Shown: in pieces, positions 22,414 through 34,097 of the stretch
How positions within the stretch are numbered: position 1 is the first letter of the stretch
Layout: each line of letters begins with the position of its first letter
NCBI GenBank assembly: GCA_033977485.1
Contig: CM066983.1
Coordinates: 108,529,580 to 108,593,579, forward strand
DNA: 64,000 nt
Reading direction: 5' to 3'
From: Hydrangea macrophylla
Lineage: Eukaryota > Streptophyta > Magnoliopsida > Cornales > Hydrangeaceae
Made by a program: the position numbers and the translations under genes
Notes under the pieces: model-generated
Told to the model about the DNA's origin: nothing
Databases searched by the model: none
The model's input: only the letters and a program-made list of their open reading frames with translations

Positions 22414-23404
22414 GCGCGCTTGCTTATGAATAGAGATAACAGTGGTTGCAAAGCTTTATTTGTTGTTCTGCTAAGTGACAAAAATATCATAATAGAAAAT
22501 GGCTATGAAAGTATGAAACACGCAGTGTTCGAAAGATATATACGCATAGCCACCTGCCGCCTGTTCAATAATAAATGGGATTCACACTTTTAACCTCTTT
22601 TTTGTTTACGTATATATGCATAGGCATGTCTCTGGCTACTCAAAATCTATTTAAAAAAATAGTTGGAGACAACCGGGGCGGAGCTATGTGTAGTTGAGTG
22701 GGGTCGACTGACTCCACTGAAATCGATCTTTAAAATTAAAAAAAAAAAAAAAAAAAAAAAACGAGATAATTGTGGATATGTAGTTATATAATTTGGTAAT
22801 TTTCTGATTAAATTGTATATACCCATTAGAATAATAAATTAAACTAAAATTAAAATAGAAGAGGTTGGTGATCATTCTTTTTTTTTTTTTTTTTTTGCTA
22901 AGAAGGTTGGTGATCGATCGATCATTCACCCATTGATATATTTGGTTTTAAGCGTGCAAGCGACATTGGTTAAAGAACATGATTTTCTGAGATGAAACTT
23001 GTAAGGTACCGAATAAGAGAGTGAATTATTTATGGATGATCGGAACACAGTATATGATTGTTGATTTACACACATTAAGAAAGATGTATTTGATGCCACC
23101 GATTTAGAGTCGTTCATGCAACACTTTTGAAATATGTATACAATATTTGTGTGAAAAATCTCCTCTCGATCTCTAGTTATTGAAGCATTTCTTGTTGAAA
23201 TAATGAGATTAAAGCAATCAAGTCTATTTTCTTTTTATTGAGTTTTGAAGATTTAGTAACATTTTTATTACTTATATTTGATACATTATACTGTGTCAAA
23301 TATTTTATTTACAGTCACAAGTTAATTGAATGAGGCCACTGAAAATAAAATTCTGACTACACTACCAAATTACATTGTAAGTTTGTAATCGTGGTGTTCC
23401 CAAG
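21573..23404. other. AT-rich DNA without recognisable gene
   Basis: Contains a (CT)n/(CA)n microsatellite at 22369-22412, A-rich and T-rich runs at 22738-22760 and 22880-22897, and a GGGGCGGAGCT stretch at about 22677 resembling the end of a common plant element. Open frames are short and cross the microsatellite. No supported coding sequence. Confidence 0.5.
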
Positions 23405-23645
23405 TTATTCAGTGAGCCCGTCACGCCACGTCAGCATGCTGACGTGGTGTGACCATTTAATCCTAACCACCCACTTGTCCCTTCCTTTTAGGGAGATCAT
23501 GACAAGTGGTTAGTGGAATTTCAAATTTGAAATCTGATAACCACTTGTCATGATCCCCCTAGAAGGAGAGGGCAAGTGGATGGCTGAGATTAAATGGTCA
23601 CACCACGTCAGCATGCTGACGTGGCGTGACGGGCTCACTGAATAA
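23405..23645. mobile_element. Long hairpin MITE, 241 bp, nearly perfect inverted repeat
   Basis: TTATTCAGTGAGCCCGTCAC at the left is answered by the exact complement at the right (to 23645); arms of about 110 bp pair with few mismatches. With TA as duplication the element is TTCAGTGAGCCCG...CGGGCTCACTGAA. Each arm contains the same 22-bp palindrome CCACGTCAGC-AT-GCTGACGTGG (23425-23446 and 23604-23625), with ACGT cores of the kind bound by plant bZIP factors. Confidence 0.85.
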
Positions 23646-24440
23646 TTTCTCGTTTGGCTGGGCGTTTTGTCCACAATCTCATAGCTTTTAGAGTTCAAAA
23701 GCTATTGTGAGCTATTTGGTAGGCAATTTATGAAATGCAATCGGTGGCCCAGTCAGTGTTTGACCGCGATTTGACCGCGATTGAGCTAAGTTGCTCCACC
23801 CCAGCATTGGGCCAATCGCGGGCAACAACTGGTTGAAGATATGGGCCATTTACAAAACTGCCCTGACAATTTTCAAATCTGATGTGCATGTCCTCGCTAA
23901 AGACAAATATATATGAGTAATGCAAGTAGAGAGGTGGGTAGCCTGTTTGGTACGAGAAATTTTTGGGTATCCCTAAGGTATCACGTGGCATGCCACTTAG
24001 TACCCCGTACTCAATAGAAGCGCGTCACACGAACAATGGAAATCATCACAAAAAATTAAAATGCCCCCATCATTCCTCTGTAGTGCTATCTTGAGGGTAC
24101 ACAAAAACTTCTTGTTTGGTACAACTTACATATTGCAAAATATAAACTTTACCAAACAGGCTCACCAATTGATTAGTATACCTATATAGAATACTATATA
24201 GGGGCAGTCGGTCATAGCTCCTTAATGTGGACCAAAATATACAATAGGTGCACACGCTTTATTTTTCATGTCAAAAGTCTTTGAGTTTTCTTTTTTTTTT
24301 TTTGGACCAAAATGACCCTAAAATATAACTTTGTTTTAATAACTTTTAAACAATTAATATGTTTCTTATTTGATTATGTAATTAATAAATATTTAACAAC
24401 GATTACTAATACGTACCAATGAAACTATACTTTATTATGT

Positions 24441-24870
24441 ACACAAAATAATAAGGACACAATTGTCTTGGACATTAAAATCACTTTTACATTTATGTAA
24501 CCAAACACTTACATAATCTATTATACCACAATAACTACTTGTACAATACTTTAGCCAAACACCACAACTATTATAATCTATTATGACCATAATCTATTAT
24601 CACATAAGCAATCGCTAAGCTATCGCAATTGATAAGCTATTGCTGTGCCAAACAGGCTCTATCTACACAAAATAATAAGGACACAATTGTCTTTTGGACA
24701 TTAAAATCACTTTTACATTTATGTAACCAAACACTTACATAATCTAATATACCACAATAACTACTTGTACAATACTTTAGCCAAACACCACAACTATTAT
24801 AATCTATTATGACTATAATCTATTATCACATAAGCAATCGCTAAGTATTGCTGTGCCAAACAGGCTCTAT
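24441..24870. repeat. Tandem duplication, 223-bp unit
   Basis: ACACAAAATAATAAGGACAC at 24441 recurs at 24664 and the copies stay nearly identical to CCAAACAGGCTCTAT (24646 and 24857). The second copy lacks a short stretch near its end. High identity means a recent duplication. Ends resemble small hAT-type MITEs (CCAAACAGGCTCT). Confidence 0.85.
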
Positions 24871-25148
24871 TTCTAGTAACGTATAATCACTTTTACATTG
24901 AGATTTTAATAGCCACCAGAAAAGAAAAAAAGAAAGGTGATTTATACTGTGGGTGATCCATTATTGAGAATATGACATGAGACATATTAATTACTTCGGT
25001 GCTTGGCAACCAGTTTTTTTTTGTCTTAAAATCAATGAATACAATATGAGAAAAACAGAAGAAGAAGATTGTTTGTTGAATCATTGAGACTACTCAAAAG
25101 TTTTCAAGTTGAAGGATTTTAAAACGATATCTTTATTTGATTTACAAA

Positions 25149-25266
25149 AATGCTACACCCACGATGAATTTTTCAATTAACACATCCTGACTTTTAATTT
25201 CTACGAGGTCCACTAGAATTGAGGATTAGAATTATTGATTGTGAAATTCATTATGGGTGTAGCATT
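25149..25266. mobile_element. Small foldback MITE
   Basis: 118 bp, inverted ends AATGCTACACCCA and TGGGTGTAGCATT, inner arms ATGAATTTTTCA / TGTGAAATTCAT. Non-coding. Confidence 0.75.
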
Positions 25267-25366
25267 ACTCTTTGATTTAACGTCTGGTTAACATCATCTC
25301 CAATGCAAAAAGCTATTTTGCATATCTTTGAAACATATATTTTAGTAGAAAATACTTTTGCTCACC

Positions 25367-25507
25367 CAAAATATGGTTCATCAATGCTCACCCAAGCATT
25401 CCATTGGCCAATGCAGTAGGACTCATGTGTTTAATCATGGGTCCTACTGCATTGGCCAATGAAATGCTTGAGTGAGCATTGGTGAACCATTTTTTGGGTG
25501 AGCAAAA
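25367..25507. mobile_element. Hairpin MITE
   Basis: 141-bp inverted repeat from TTTTGCTCACCCAAAA to its complement, arms running through CATTGGCCAATGCAGTAGGA with a short loop near 25430. Duplication not resolved. The following 25510-25860 holds a short imperfect direct repeat and no gene. Confidence 0.8.
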
Positions 25508-26150
25508 TGCTCTCGTTTTAGTAATGCTATAGTGTCAAAAATCTATGATTTGACAATTATGCTCTAATGCAAAAAATCATCCAAAATGTCATTTTTTAGC
25601 ACGAAAGCTATTAATCTTGTACATTGGGCAGTGTGTTTTGTACACTAGTTTGTCACAACTAATACAAAATGATATATATTTTTTTGCACAAAAATAATTA
25701 ATGTTGTACATTGGATTGCTGTTGTGCACTAGGAATGAAAAACAAAAAAAAAAAAAGTACAATGGCCAAAATTTGGCAAAAATCAAATCCTCTGCTCTAT
25801 TTGAAAAAGTTAATGACTTTCTCAAATTTTGACAATATAGATGAACCTTGCATTAGAACACACATTTTGTATAACTTTATAAAATTTTAACTTTGATAAT
25901 GAAGTGGATTCTAGCATTAGAGATGCTTTGGTTTATTCAAACAACGAATGTTATTATCATGCTTAATAATTCATGTCCAGACAAGACAAATGTTAGTTCA
26001 GTGTGAGAGGATTGGAATCCATTACTTAGAAGTTAATGCTGAAAAGAAAGAAAGAGTGGATGCTGACAAATTTCTTATGAAATGCCAAAACCTTCAAATC
26101 ATTTTGTCTCAAGGAATATGACACCATATTAAAAGAAAAAAAAAATTGTA

Positions 26151-26402
26151 CTCCCTTTGTCCCTTTTTTTGAGTTCTATATTCTATTTTGGGATGTCCTA
26201 AAATTAGTGTCCACCTTCCTAAATTAGTATACAATTTTTACTTACTTTCCACAACTATCCTTCCTTGAAATCTACACCAAGACAAAACTAAAAAAGTTAT
26301 TGTAATAATTATGGGCAATTGTGAAAAGTAGGTGTAGATTCTTTTTGTCTCCTTAATAAGTTGAGTTCCCAAAGGTGGACACAAAAAAGAGGACGGAGGG
26401 AG
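26151..26402. mobile_element. Stowaway-type MITE
   Basis: 252 bp, CTCCCTTTGTCCCTTTTTTT to its inverted GGACGGAGGGAG end, TA at 26149-26150 and 26403-26404. Same family as 55430-55679 (shared CCTTAATAAGTTGAGTTCCC, in opposite orientation). Confidence 0.9.
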
Positions 26403-27446
26403 TATAACATTTATGTGTGGGAAATGATATTATAAGCAGTTTATATAAGAAATCAGCTTTTAACTATTGAATGAATAGTAATTAAAACATATTATTGAAT
26501 AGTACCAAATCTTCATTCAATGGTTAAAAACTACTTTTTTTATTATAAGAAGTTGTTTACAATATCAATACCCTTTATGTAGAATGTATTCAGCTAAAGC
26601 CTAAAGGGGTATATTCGGGGGTATGTATATATATACGGATAAAATTCCACACACAACTTTCACACAATCTTTTGTGCACAATCCACAAAAGTGTGTCTCT
26701 CTCTCTCCTGTGTTATCCTGTAATGCATGTGGACCTGAGAGATAGACAGACTTTTCTGAATTGTGCACAAAAAGTTGTAAGTGAAACATTACCTTATATA
26801 TACACACATATTAGATATGTAGGTATAAAGACAAAAAATAAAAATAAATAAAAATAAACACAAAATCTGTGAAGAAAAACAGAATAGAATTTTTTTCCCA
26901 AAAAAAAAAAAAAACAGAATAGATAGCTAATGACAATGTTGTGTCCCAAATTTAAGGTAAATGATCATGAGTGATGACAATTCTTTTTGGAATAGACACA
27001 AAATCTTTATTTTTTCCTTTCATGTTTCCTTCCTTTTCTGGAATAAATCTAACATAAAAAAGACACTTTCTTTTTGGTAGGAAAGAAAAGATTAATGCTA
27101 TGTTTTCGAAATTCAAATCTCAGATATATTTATATCTCAAATGATCATGTGGCGGCGGGTTCACTAAATTTTGATTGAAAAATATTAAAATGACTCTACA
27201 GTCCTACTGCCACATCATTTAAAATTTAAATTTAAGAAGTATAGTATTACTCGAAAGAAAAAAACCGATCTGATAACTTCGTGGGAGGTGAATTGTATAT
27301 ACTATATGCATTAATTTCATGGTTGTGTGACTCTTTATTTTTATTTATTTATTTATTTATTTATTTTTTTGGAACTTATGGGAAAAACCAAAAATTATTG
27401 GATACCAGGATTCAAGGTTATTATGTTTTTCTTAGCAAATTTTTTA

Positions 27447-28096
27447 GGGTAAATTACATAAACCTCCCCTGAGGTTTGCCTTAATTACACGGACCTCCAC
27501 TCTTGTTTCAAAAATTACACAGACCTCTCTCGAGGTTTGTAATTAGGTAACAAAACGCCCCCTCCCCTAATGGTCCGTTAGTTTTTTTACATTAGCCTCC
27601 CCTGAAAATTACAATTAGCCCTCCTAATATTATAAAATTGTCATACTAAGCCCCCTTTCTCTTATATTTTTGTGCTAATTATAAAATCCCTCCTCCCTCC
27701 TATGTTTTTGGGTTAATTTTTTTTGCATTAATTTATATCATCTACACAAAATATATATAAATAGGTCCAAATTTTTTTTTTCCCGAACAAACCTCTATCA
27801 AGCCCTCCCGTATTAATTTTCTAGATCCGCCCATGTCCCTATGCTTCAAAAGTGGACACTTAACCCCTGTGATTGTGGACTAAAATAGAACTGTTATGAT
27901 TTCACTCAAAGAGCTTTAACCCCAAAATTAACATCACAAAATGGGTTAAGTGTTTATATTTTTAACCAATTTTAAAATTTTCGTCAGTTTTGATTGAAAT
28001 CATAACAATTCTATTTTAGTCCACAATCACAGGGGGTTAAGTGTCCACTTTTAAAGCATATGGACAAGAGCGAATCTAGAAAATTGTAATTTACCC
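27447..28096. mobile_element. Small non-autonomous MULE, intact ends
   Basis: 650 bp with inverted ends GGGTAAATTACA and TGTAATTTACCC and a perfect 9-bp duplication AATTTTTTA (27438-27446 and 28097-28105), the hallmark of Mutator-like insertion. Inside, a second inverted repeat spans about 27822-28078 (arms AGTGGACACTTAACCCC and its complement; CACTTAACCCCTGTGATTG pairs with the copy near 28020), suggesting a nested element. No coding sequence. Confidence 0.9.
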
Positions 28097-28612
28097 AATT
28101 TTTTATTTTCTATTAATGACGATAAAAATTAAACTCTTGAACTTCTCTCACCATAAAACGGCTTTGATTAGTTGCGAACATCCTACATGATCAATTGTTC
28201 TTTCAAAATGAAGACATTCAAATACATATAATGAACCACTTTAATTTTACACATTACCATTCTCGAAGTTGAATTTAATTTCAATGTATATTTTCACTAT
28301 ACATGTATACTGTTAGAATTAGTTTTATTAGCTTTAGGGTAGTTTAGTCTTTTCTTTGTATTAGGGTAATACTGTATACCTAGATATTCTATTATTATTG
28401 CCTCTTCTTTTTCATTTGTATTCATTCATTCAGTTTTAGTGTTATGAAAAACTCTAGCTCTATTTTCTCTTTCCCTTTGTTGTTTTCTTGATTATTTAAT
28501 ATATTCACATATACAATCTTCAAATCAGGCGATTAGAGGGTGAGACTACTGTCCATGCAACTTCATTTTGTAGATCAACTAATTTTATTCTCATTTAAAA
28601 GATTCAAACATG

Positions 28613-28886
28613 TGCTGAGCGGGTTGTAGCCCAATTGATATAGTCTCTCTCTTCTTAGTGGGAAGAGAGAGGGTTTGAATCCTCATAGAGGATTCTAGTT
28701 GCTTGCTCCCCAATTATTCTTCAGTCGAAATAAGTGACCTTTATTGGGCTTTGTTGTGAACAGAGTGGGGTTTTAGGGTTAGGTTGGAAATTGAGTGTGA
28801 GTGCGTGTGAGATTTGTGTGTGTATATGGTCTGAATCCAGGTAAGTCTCATAAAAATAAATAAATAAATAAATTAAAAATAAAAAA
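28613..28886 (+). mobile_element. tRNA-derived SINE
   Basis: 274 bp. The head carries a box-A-like GTAGCCCAATTGATATAG and a box B GGTTTGAATCC about 35 bp later, the internal RNA polymerase III promoter of tRNA-type SINEs. The body ends in an A-rich AATAAATAAATA tail. A perfect 11-bp duplication ATTCAAACATG flanks it (28602-28612 and 28887-28897), as expected from LINE-driven retroposition. Not a functional tRNA gene: no cloverleaf acceptor stem or anticodon arm is convincing. Confidence 0.9.
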
Positions 28887-29038
28887 ATTCAAACATGCCA
28901 ATCTTAACATTTAAAACAGTGGATATCACGGGTGATCCATCTACTTAATTTGGATTGTCATGAAGAAAAAAAAAAAAAAAAAACCACGTACCCACTTCTC
29001 TTTATAATAAAAATTAATATATGTATGGATATAAAATA

Positions 29039-30590
29039 GGGTAATTTAATATATAGTCCTAATATATGCATCTAACTAGAAATATGTCCTTTTTTAAAAC
29101 GAATCTAGAAATTAGTCCCTTACCTAATTTGAAGACTAAAATACCCCTATATCATTTTTATAGAAATGTATATATATGTATAACTATATATGGTAACTAA
29201 TTTATCATCATTTACTCCACAATTCATACATGTACATATATAAACTAATTTATATATGATAAATCAGTTACCATATATAGCTAAAAACTGAGAAAATATC
29301 TCCATATAAAGTCCACCATTACCAAGAAATTTCTCACAAACTCTTGATAAATTCGCACTACGTATTCAGAACTTCATACTTAAAAACTGAGAAAGTTATC
29401 AATGAGAGTGCACTAAAATAATGTGAAATTGCTCACTATATTGACTAAGTATTGAAAATAGTGAGAATTTCATATTTTAATGTGTATAATAATGAAAAAT
29501 TTCTCACTCATACTAAAATGGTAGAACAGCCCACTTTTTAAAACAAAAATAAACACACACATAGAGAGGATTTGATGAGAAATTTATTAACAATTAACAA
29601 TTTATCGAGAAGAATTCCAAAAAAAATAAAAAATAAATTCACACCTTTAAATCGATATGACGAGTAATTTCTCACTTTTTAATACAAAATTCTCACTTTT
29701 AGGTGAGAAATTCTCACTTTTCAAAGAGAAATTCTCACTTCTCTCTCTATACCAGAACTCCAGACTGTGCTTCTCTCGAATTTCTGATCTGTGATTCTCT
29801 TTCTTGCATCAATCTGTGTCGAGAACTCTGACCCTTAAGTTTCTTGTTCTTATTCACAACACAAATTGTTACCAATCCTGTAGAGCCTCCAAAGATGGCA
29901 TGTAACTCTCTAAATCGTCAACTCCGATGACGGCATCGACATCAATCAAAAGGTAAGGATGATTGGTAGTGGCCACCGGAAAGTAATTGAGGAGCTTTTT
30001 TAATGGTTTGTAACAGAAAAATCTATCCCTCCAATCAGGTATGGCTGCTTCAATATGCATCGGAAATCCCAAACTTCATCTCAACGATGATGATGATGAT
30101 GAGTATAATCCTTTTGTGTGATTGTATTTTAGAGAGAGAGAGAGAGAGAGAATTGGAAAGAGAGATATATATATATATATATAATCTGTGGACTTCCTAT
30201 CTCTCTCTCTATATATTTATATATAGATAGTTGTTTGGAGTTTAAATTTAAAACCCCCTAAATTTAAGTCTTTATTACTATATATATATATATATATATC
30301 TTTATTACTATATATATAATCCGGTTCTTAAAAAACGGACTGTGTAAAAAGTGAGAATTTCTCACAAAAAAGTGAGAAGCGTGTAAAGAGTGAGAAATTT
30401 ATTTTCTCACATATATGTATATATATATATGTATGTAACGAAGGGCATATTAGTCCATAAAATCTCTATCAAATTAGAAAAAGTGACTAAATATTAATTA
30501 CCTTCCAAAATCAGGGACTAATTACTATACATGCAATTATGACCAATTCCTATTAATGGTCCAAAATAGGGACCAAACCTTATATTTCTA
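29039..30590. mobile_element. Pack-MULE carrying an SPX-domain exon
   Basis: Flanked by a perfect 9-bp duplication TATAAAATA (29030-29038 and 30591-30599). Ends are loosely inverted, with repeated TAGTCCCT/GGACTA blocks (GGGTAATTTAATATATAGTCC left; complement of GGGACCAAACCTTATATTTC right). Inside are GTGAGAAATTTCTCAC-type repeats (29320-29740, 30345-30410), a (GA)n tract and an SPX-domain exon on the minus strand. The AT-rich duplication makes the ends a little less certain than those of 27447-28096. Confidence 0.75.
29869..30072 (-). pseudogene. Captured first exon of an SPX-domain protein (SPX4-like)
   Basis: Minus frame of 67 codons: IEAAIPDWRDRFFCYKPLKK, LLNYFPVAT, then an acidic tail and a stop. 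The (I/L)..(L/I)P.WRD.(F/Y)..YK.LKK..K pattern is the N-terminal helical hairpin of plant SPX proteins, which sense inositol pyrophosphates in phosphate signalling; KPLKKLL..FP resembles SPX4. The usual MKFGKEF start is replaced by MGFPMH, and the Lys-rich basic cluster and rest of the SPX domain are missing. It sits in a MULE, so a captured fragment. Confidence 0.78.
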
Positions 30591-30898
30591 TATAAAATAC
30601 AAGATATAATATTAGCATAGGGCATATCATGGGAATTTAAAAGTTCATTATGAACCACGTGTATTACCTTAGCTACATATGAATATATATACATATATAC
30701 AATATATATATATATATATTTTGGGCACATAGCTAGAGAATCCCCAAGCTCAAAGTTTGGACTGATTAAAAATTGATTAGCAAAATTTAATGGCATGTTT
30801 GGGTAATTGGGTGTCCCATGGTTTGAATGGGGTCATTTCATAATTTCGAAGATATTTCAAAATAGAAATACATTATCTTGAATTAGACCATTTTATAA

Positions 30899-31175
30899 GG
30901 GTGATGTTAATGCCAAAGCACAAAGTGTCACTAAAAGGTTTAGTGACTCTTATCTAAGTGTCACTAAAGCCAAAGTACAAAGTGTCACTAAAAGGTTTAG
31001 TGACTCTTATCTAAGTGTCACTAAAGCTTTTAGTGACACTTAGATAAGAGTCACTAAACCTTTTAGTGACACTTTGTGCTTTGGCATTAGCACATTGTGA
31101 CAAGTGTTACTAAAGCTTTTACTGACACTTTGTGCTTTAACATTAACACATTGTGTTTTGACATTAACACTAGCC
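30899..31175. mobile_element. hAT-like hairpin MITE (GGGTGATG/CACTAGCC family), copy 1
   Basis: 277 bp between perfect 8-bp duplications TTTTATAA (30891-30898 and 31176-31183). Ends GGGTGATGTTAATGCC and GGCATTAACACTAGCC-like; core of AGTGTCACTAAAAG / CTTTTAGTGACACT arms. One internal unit (AAAGTGTCACTAAAAGG to CTAAGTGTCACTAAAGC) is present twice here, making it longer than the copies at 45636 and 48700. Confidence 0.88.
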
Positions 31176-31183
31176 TTTTATAA

Positions 31184-32139
31184 TATAAATAGTTAAATTT
31201 GAGTTCAAACAAAGATTTGGGCTTGGAAACAATGAGTCAATATCCAAGACCTAAGTTGATTTTTATCAACTCTAATACCGAGGTTGCCAAGTTGGAACTG
31301 GGGAACCTAATTAATTAGCCTAGAATTAGATTAAATTAATTCTCATTTTTTGTCGCCTTCTGTAATTGATTTCATTAGGTCAGCCATTAATGTAATGCTG
31401 TGTATATTCCTTCCTTTTTTTTTTTTTTTTAGTAACAATGTTGTGTATATTCACGAGTATAATACATTTGTAAATCGATTACTGGTGGCCGGAGAGATGA
31501 TAAAGACTGCACCAATTGTGGTCCAAAAACTAAAGAAAATAAATATAAAACCATCCAAGCTAGCTGACTCAGCTCACTGTTTAGTAATGGAGCTCCAAAT
31601 CAGCACCTATGTCATATGGTTGTAGGATAAGAGTTTGAAAAAACAAATTAAGGCTTGATCATGAGGTCATGGTTTAAATTCTTGCTAACAAAGCTAGCTG
31701 AAATCAATACCTAATTCCAAGATTAAAATATTACACAGTTGTTTATTACATTTTTGTTTTTCAAAACTATATTGAATACATGATCTACTTGTCACATATC
31801 ATCATGCATTGAGTTAATTCCCACAATGACACTAATTGGGTTCAATTTTTTTAATTTCAGTTACTGCAAATTCTTACTTGGTCCAGGCATTACCTCAAGA
31901 CCCTTATTTTCATATTCATTTCTTCTCTTAATATTAGGCTGACTTTTAAATCTTTCTTCTTAAAGATTCTTATGTTGGGTAGTTAAATATAATTTGGAGT
32001 TTTAATTCACTTTTCTTTTTCTCCTTTTGTTATGTTTTCAGCTATGCAGTTAAGACTTCTCTTTTTTTATTAGATGAACAACAAAAGTTTATATCAAATT
32101 ATTAAAATGGGGGCACTTAGGTAGTAACATAGTAATTCG
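31184..32139. other. AT-rich intergenic DNA, no supported feature
   Basis: Short open frames only; a T-run at 31414-31430. I see no conserved domain, terminal repeat or splice-bounded exon. Confidence 0.5.
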
Positions 32140-34097
32140 TATCATACCCCAATACACCTTGAACGAATTAGGACATGTGTAACAATGTCACTAAAGCCCA
32201 ATCTACAGTAATTACTAAGGAAACCATGAAAAAAACATAATAGAGGAACGTTGTTAAGACAAAATAGTCTCAAGGGCAAAATGATAATTTTGAAAGTTGG
32301 TCAAATTTCACACCAAAATATAGCCCCTCGAGTCTGGGTTTCTATACAAAAAGTGGGGTGCAAATTTGAATTTTCTAGAAATAGTTACTCATAACATTTC
32401 CGTAAAAGTCGGCAGCCTGACAGATCCCTCGATCTAAAATTCTAGCAGAACCTTACCATTTCCTACTATGATGTCCGGATCGATCCGCGGCAAAAGCCGG
32501 ATCGATCAGGGTTCTACAGAATCGAATCCTTGCTGCTGAAACTATGTTTTTACAAGTTTAAAACATTTCCAAACCACAAGAATGGATTCCAAACCTCCAC
32601 CAATCATCATGAAAACTTCCAATAACGTTTCTAAACATATAGAAGGCTATCTACTCATTCAAACCCATAGATTTCCTACTTGACACACAAGCATGCATTT
32701 CATTTCCATATTTTAATTTAACATATGAACAACCACTTAACTAGACAATTCAAGATAAAACTACACCAAAAGCTGCTCAATTCACCAAGTCTCTTTCAAA
32801 CACACATAACTTGTGGAGTGCAAATTGCAATCCACAGCATACGACAAAACCAACATCAATTCCAACTCGACATATTACAACTCTACAAACATGAGTTGTT
32901 TCAAACACTTCAAATACAAAAGTGACACTCGGAAACTAAAATGCCTAAACATATGGACATATCAACATATCCACAACTCCCAAGCCCAACCCGTCATGTC
33001 GGTCATTTCCTCTTTTCTACCCGTTCCGTACCTGCAGTGGTTATTGAATAGCCAAACTGTGCATATAACACGACATTTAAGCAACTAAGCATTTAACATG
33101 ACAATTTCCACACTATCGACATACTTTTCTCCAAAAATATCACAACATAGCTACAAAAGTATGAATAAAGCATTCTATGATAACAATTATCACATAAACA
33201 CATCTAAACACCCAATTTTGGGATTAGACTATTCACCTCCTCGAATTATTAGCCAATTAAGCCTAGAAACACCAACTCTTGCAAATTCTCAACTCAATTC
33301 CTAATCGGTGATTGTCCTACATAGTTTTGACATACCGAAAGTTATCAATCAAGAACGGTCGCCGAAAAAACGTTACCAAAACTGAAAATAAAAGACGTGC
33401 ATGTGATCCCTTACCTCCATGAGTCCAAATAGGTCTCGATTCATAAATCAGACGTCGGACGGAGAAGATGCGACGTCGGAAAGTCGTGTGAAACCCCCGT
33501 CGTCTTTGTCGAAGCTCTCGGTTCTCTCTTCACGTCTTTCTCTAACTTTCAATCTGTTATGAGACTCATGAGTCATCCTAGTCCTAGGATGTACATGTAA
33601 GTTTTAACAATTTTCATTCATACCGCTAAATTTTTTAAGCATTTATTGTGAAACCCTCAAAGTAATTCTATTAACTACCCACATTTCTAATTGGGTTTAG
33701 TCGATGTTTTGTATGGATCCCAAACATGGCCCCACACATAAATGAGATTGCTATTAAACTTACCAATTATGAACTGTCTTAAAATACGTCCTCACATGGG
33801 TACCCAAATTGGTCCCCTCTACCCGACATAAGACATTATAATAACTTTAAACAGTATAACAAGTATTCATATAAGCATATAATGACATCTAAATGCAAAT
33901 TATATTAACTAGACCCTTATTGGGCCTTACTTTTATATCAGTCTCACCTGTTACAAGACTTTCATTTGTGTTCACATTTGAACACCTTTTCACCTGTGGG
34001 TTCATAACCCTACCTTAAACCATGTCATGCATTAATTATCATTAATTAATACCTATTAGCACCACATTAACATTCTTTTCTAGGTATGGGTATTACA
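32140..34097 (-). mobile_element. Solo LTR, family B, minus orientation
   Basis: 1,958 bp. Plus strand starts TATCATACCCC (32140, first G mutated to A) and ends GGTATGGGTATTACA (34097), flanked by ATTCG (32135-32139) and ATTCA (34098-34102), a 5-bp duplication with one change. It is the diverged reverse complement of the LTR at 38790-41722. No internal gag/pol region remains, so it arose by LTR-LTR recombination. Contains GGATCGATCC-type palindromes (about 32475-32515) and a GAG|GTAAG donor (33410-33417). Confidence 0.85.

Noticed and set aside
28613..28700. tRNA gene suggested by box A and box B
   Set aside because: It is the head of a SINE with an A-rich tail and an 11-bp duplication; no convincing tRNA cloverleaf.
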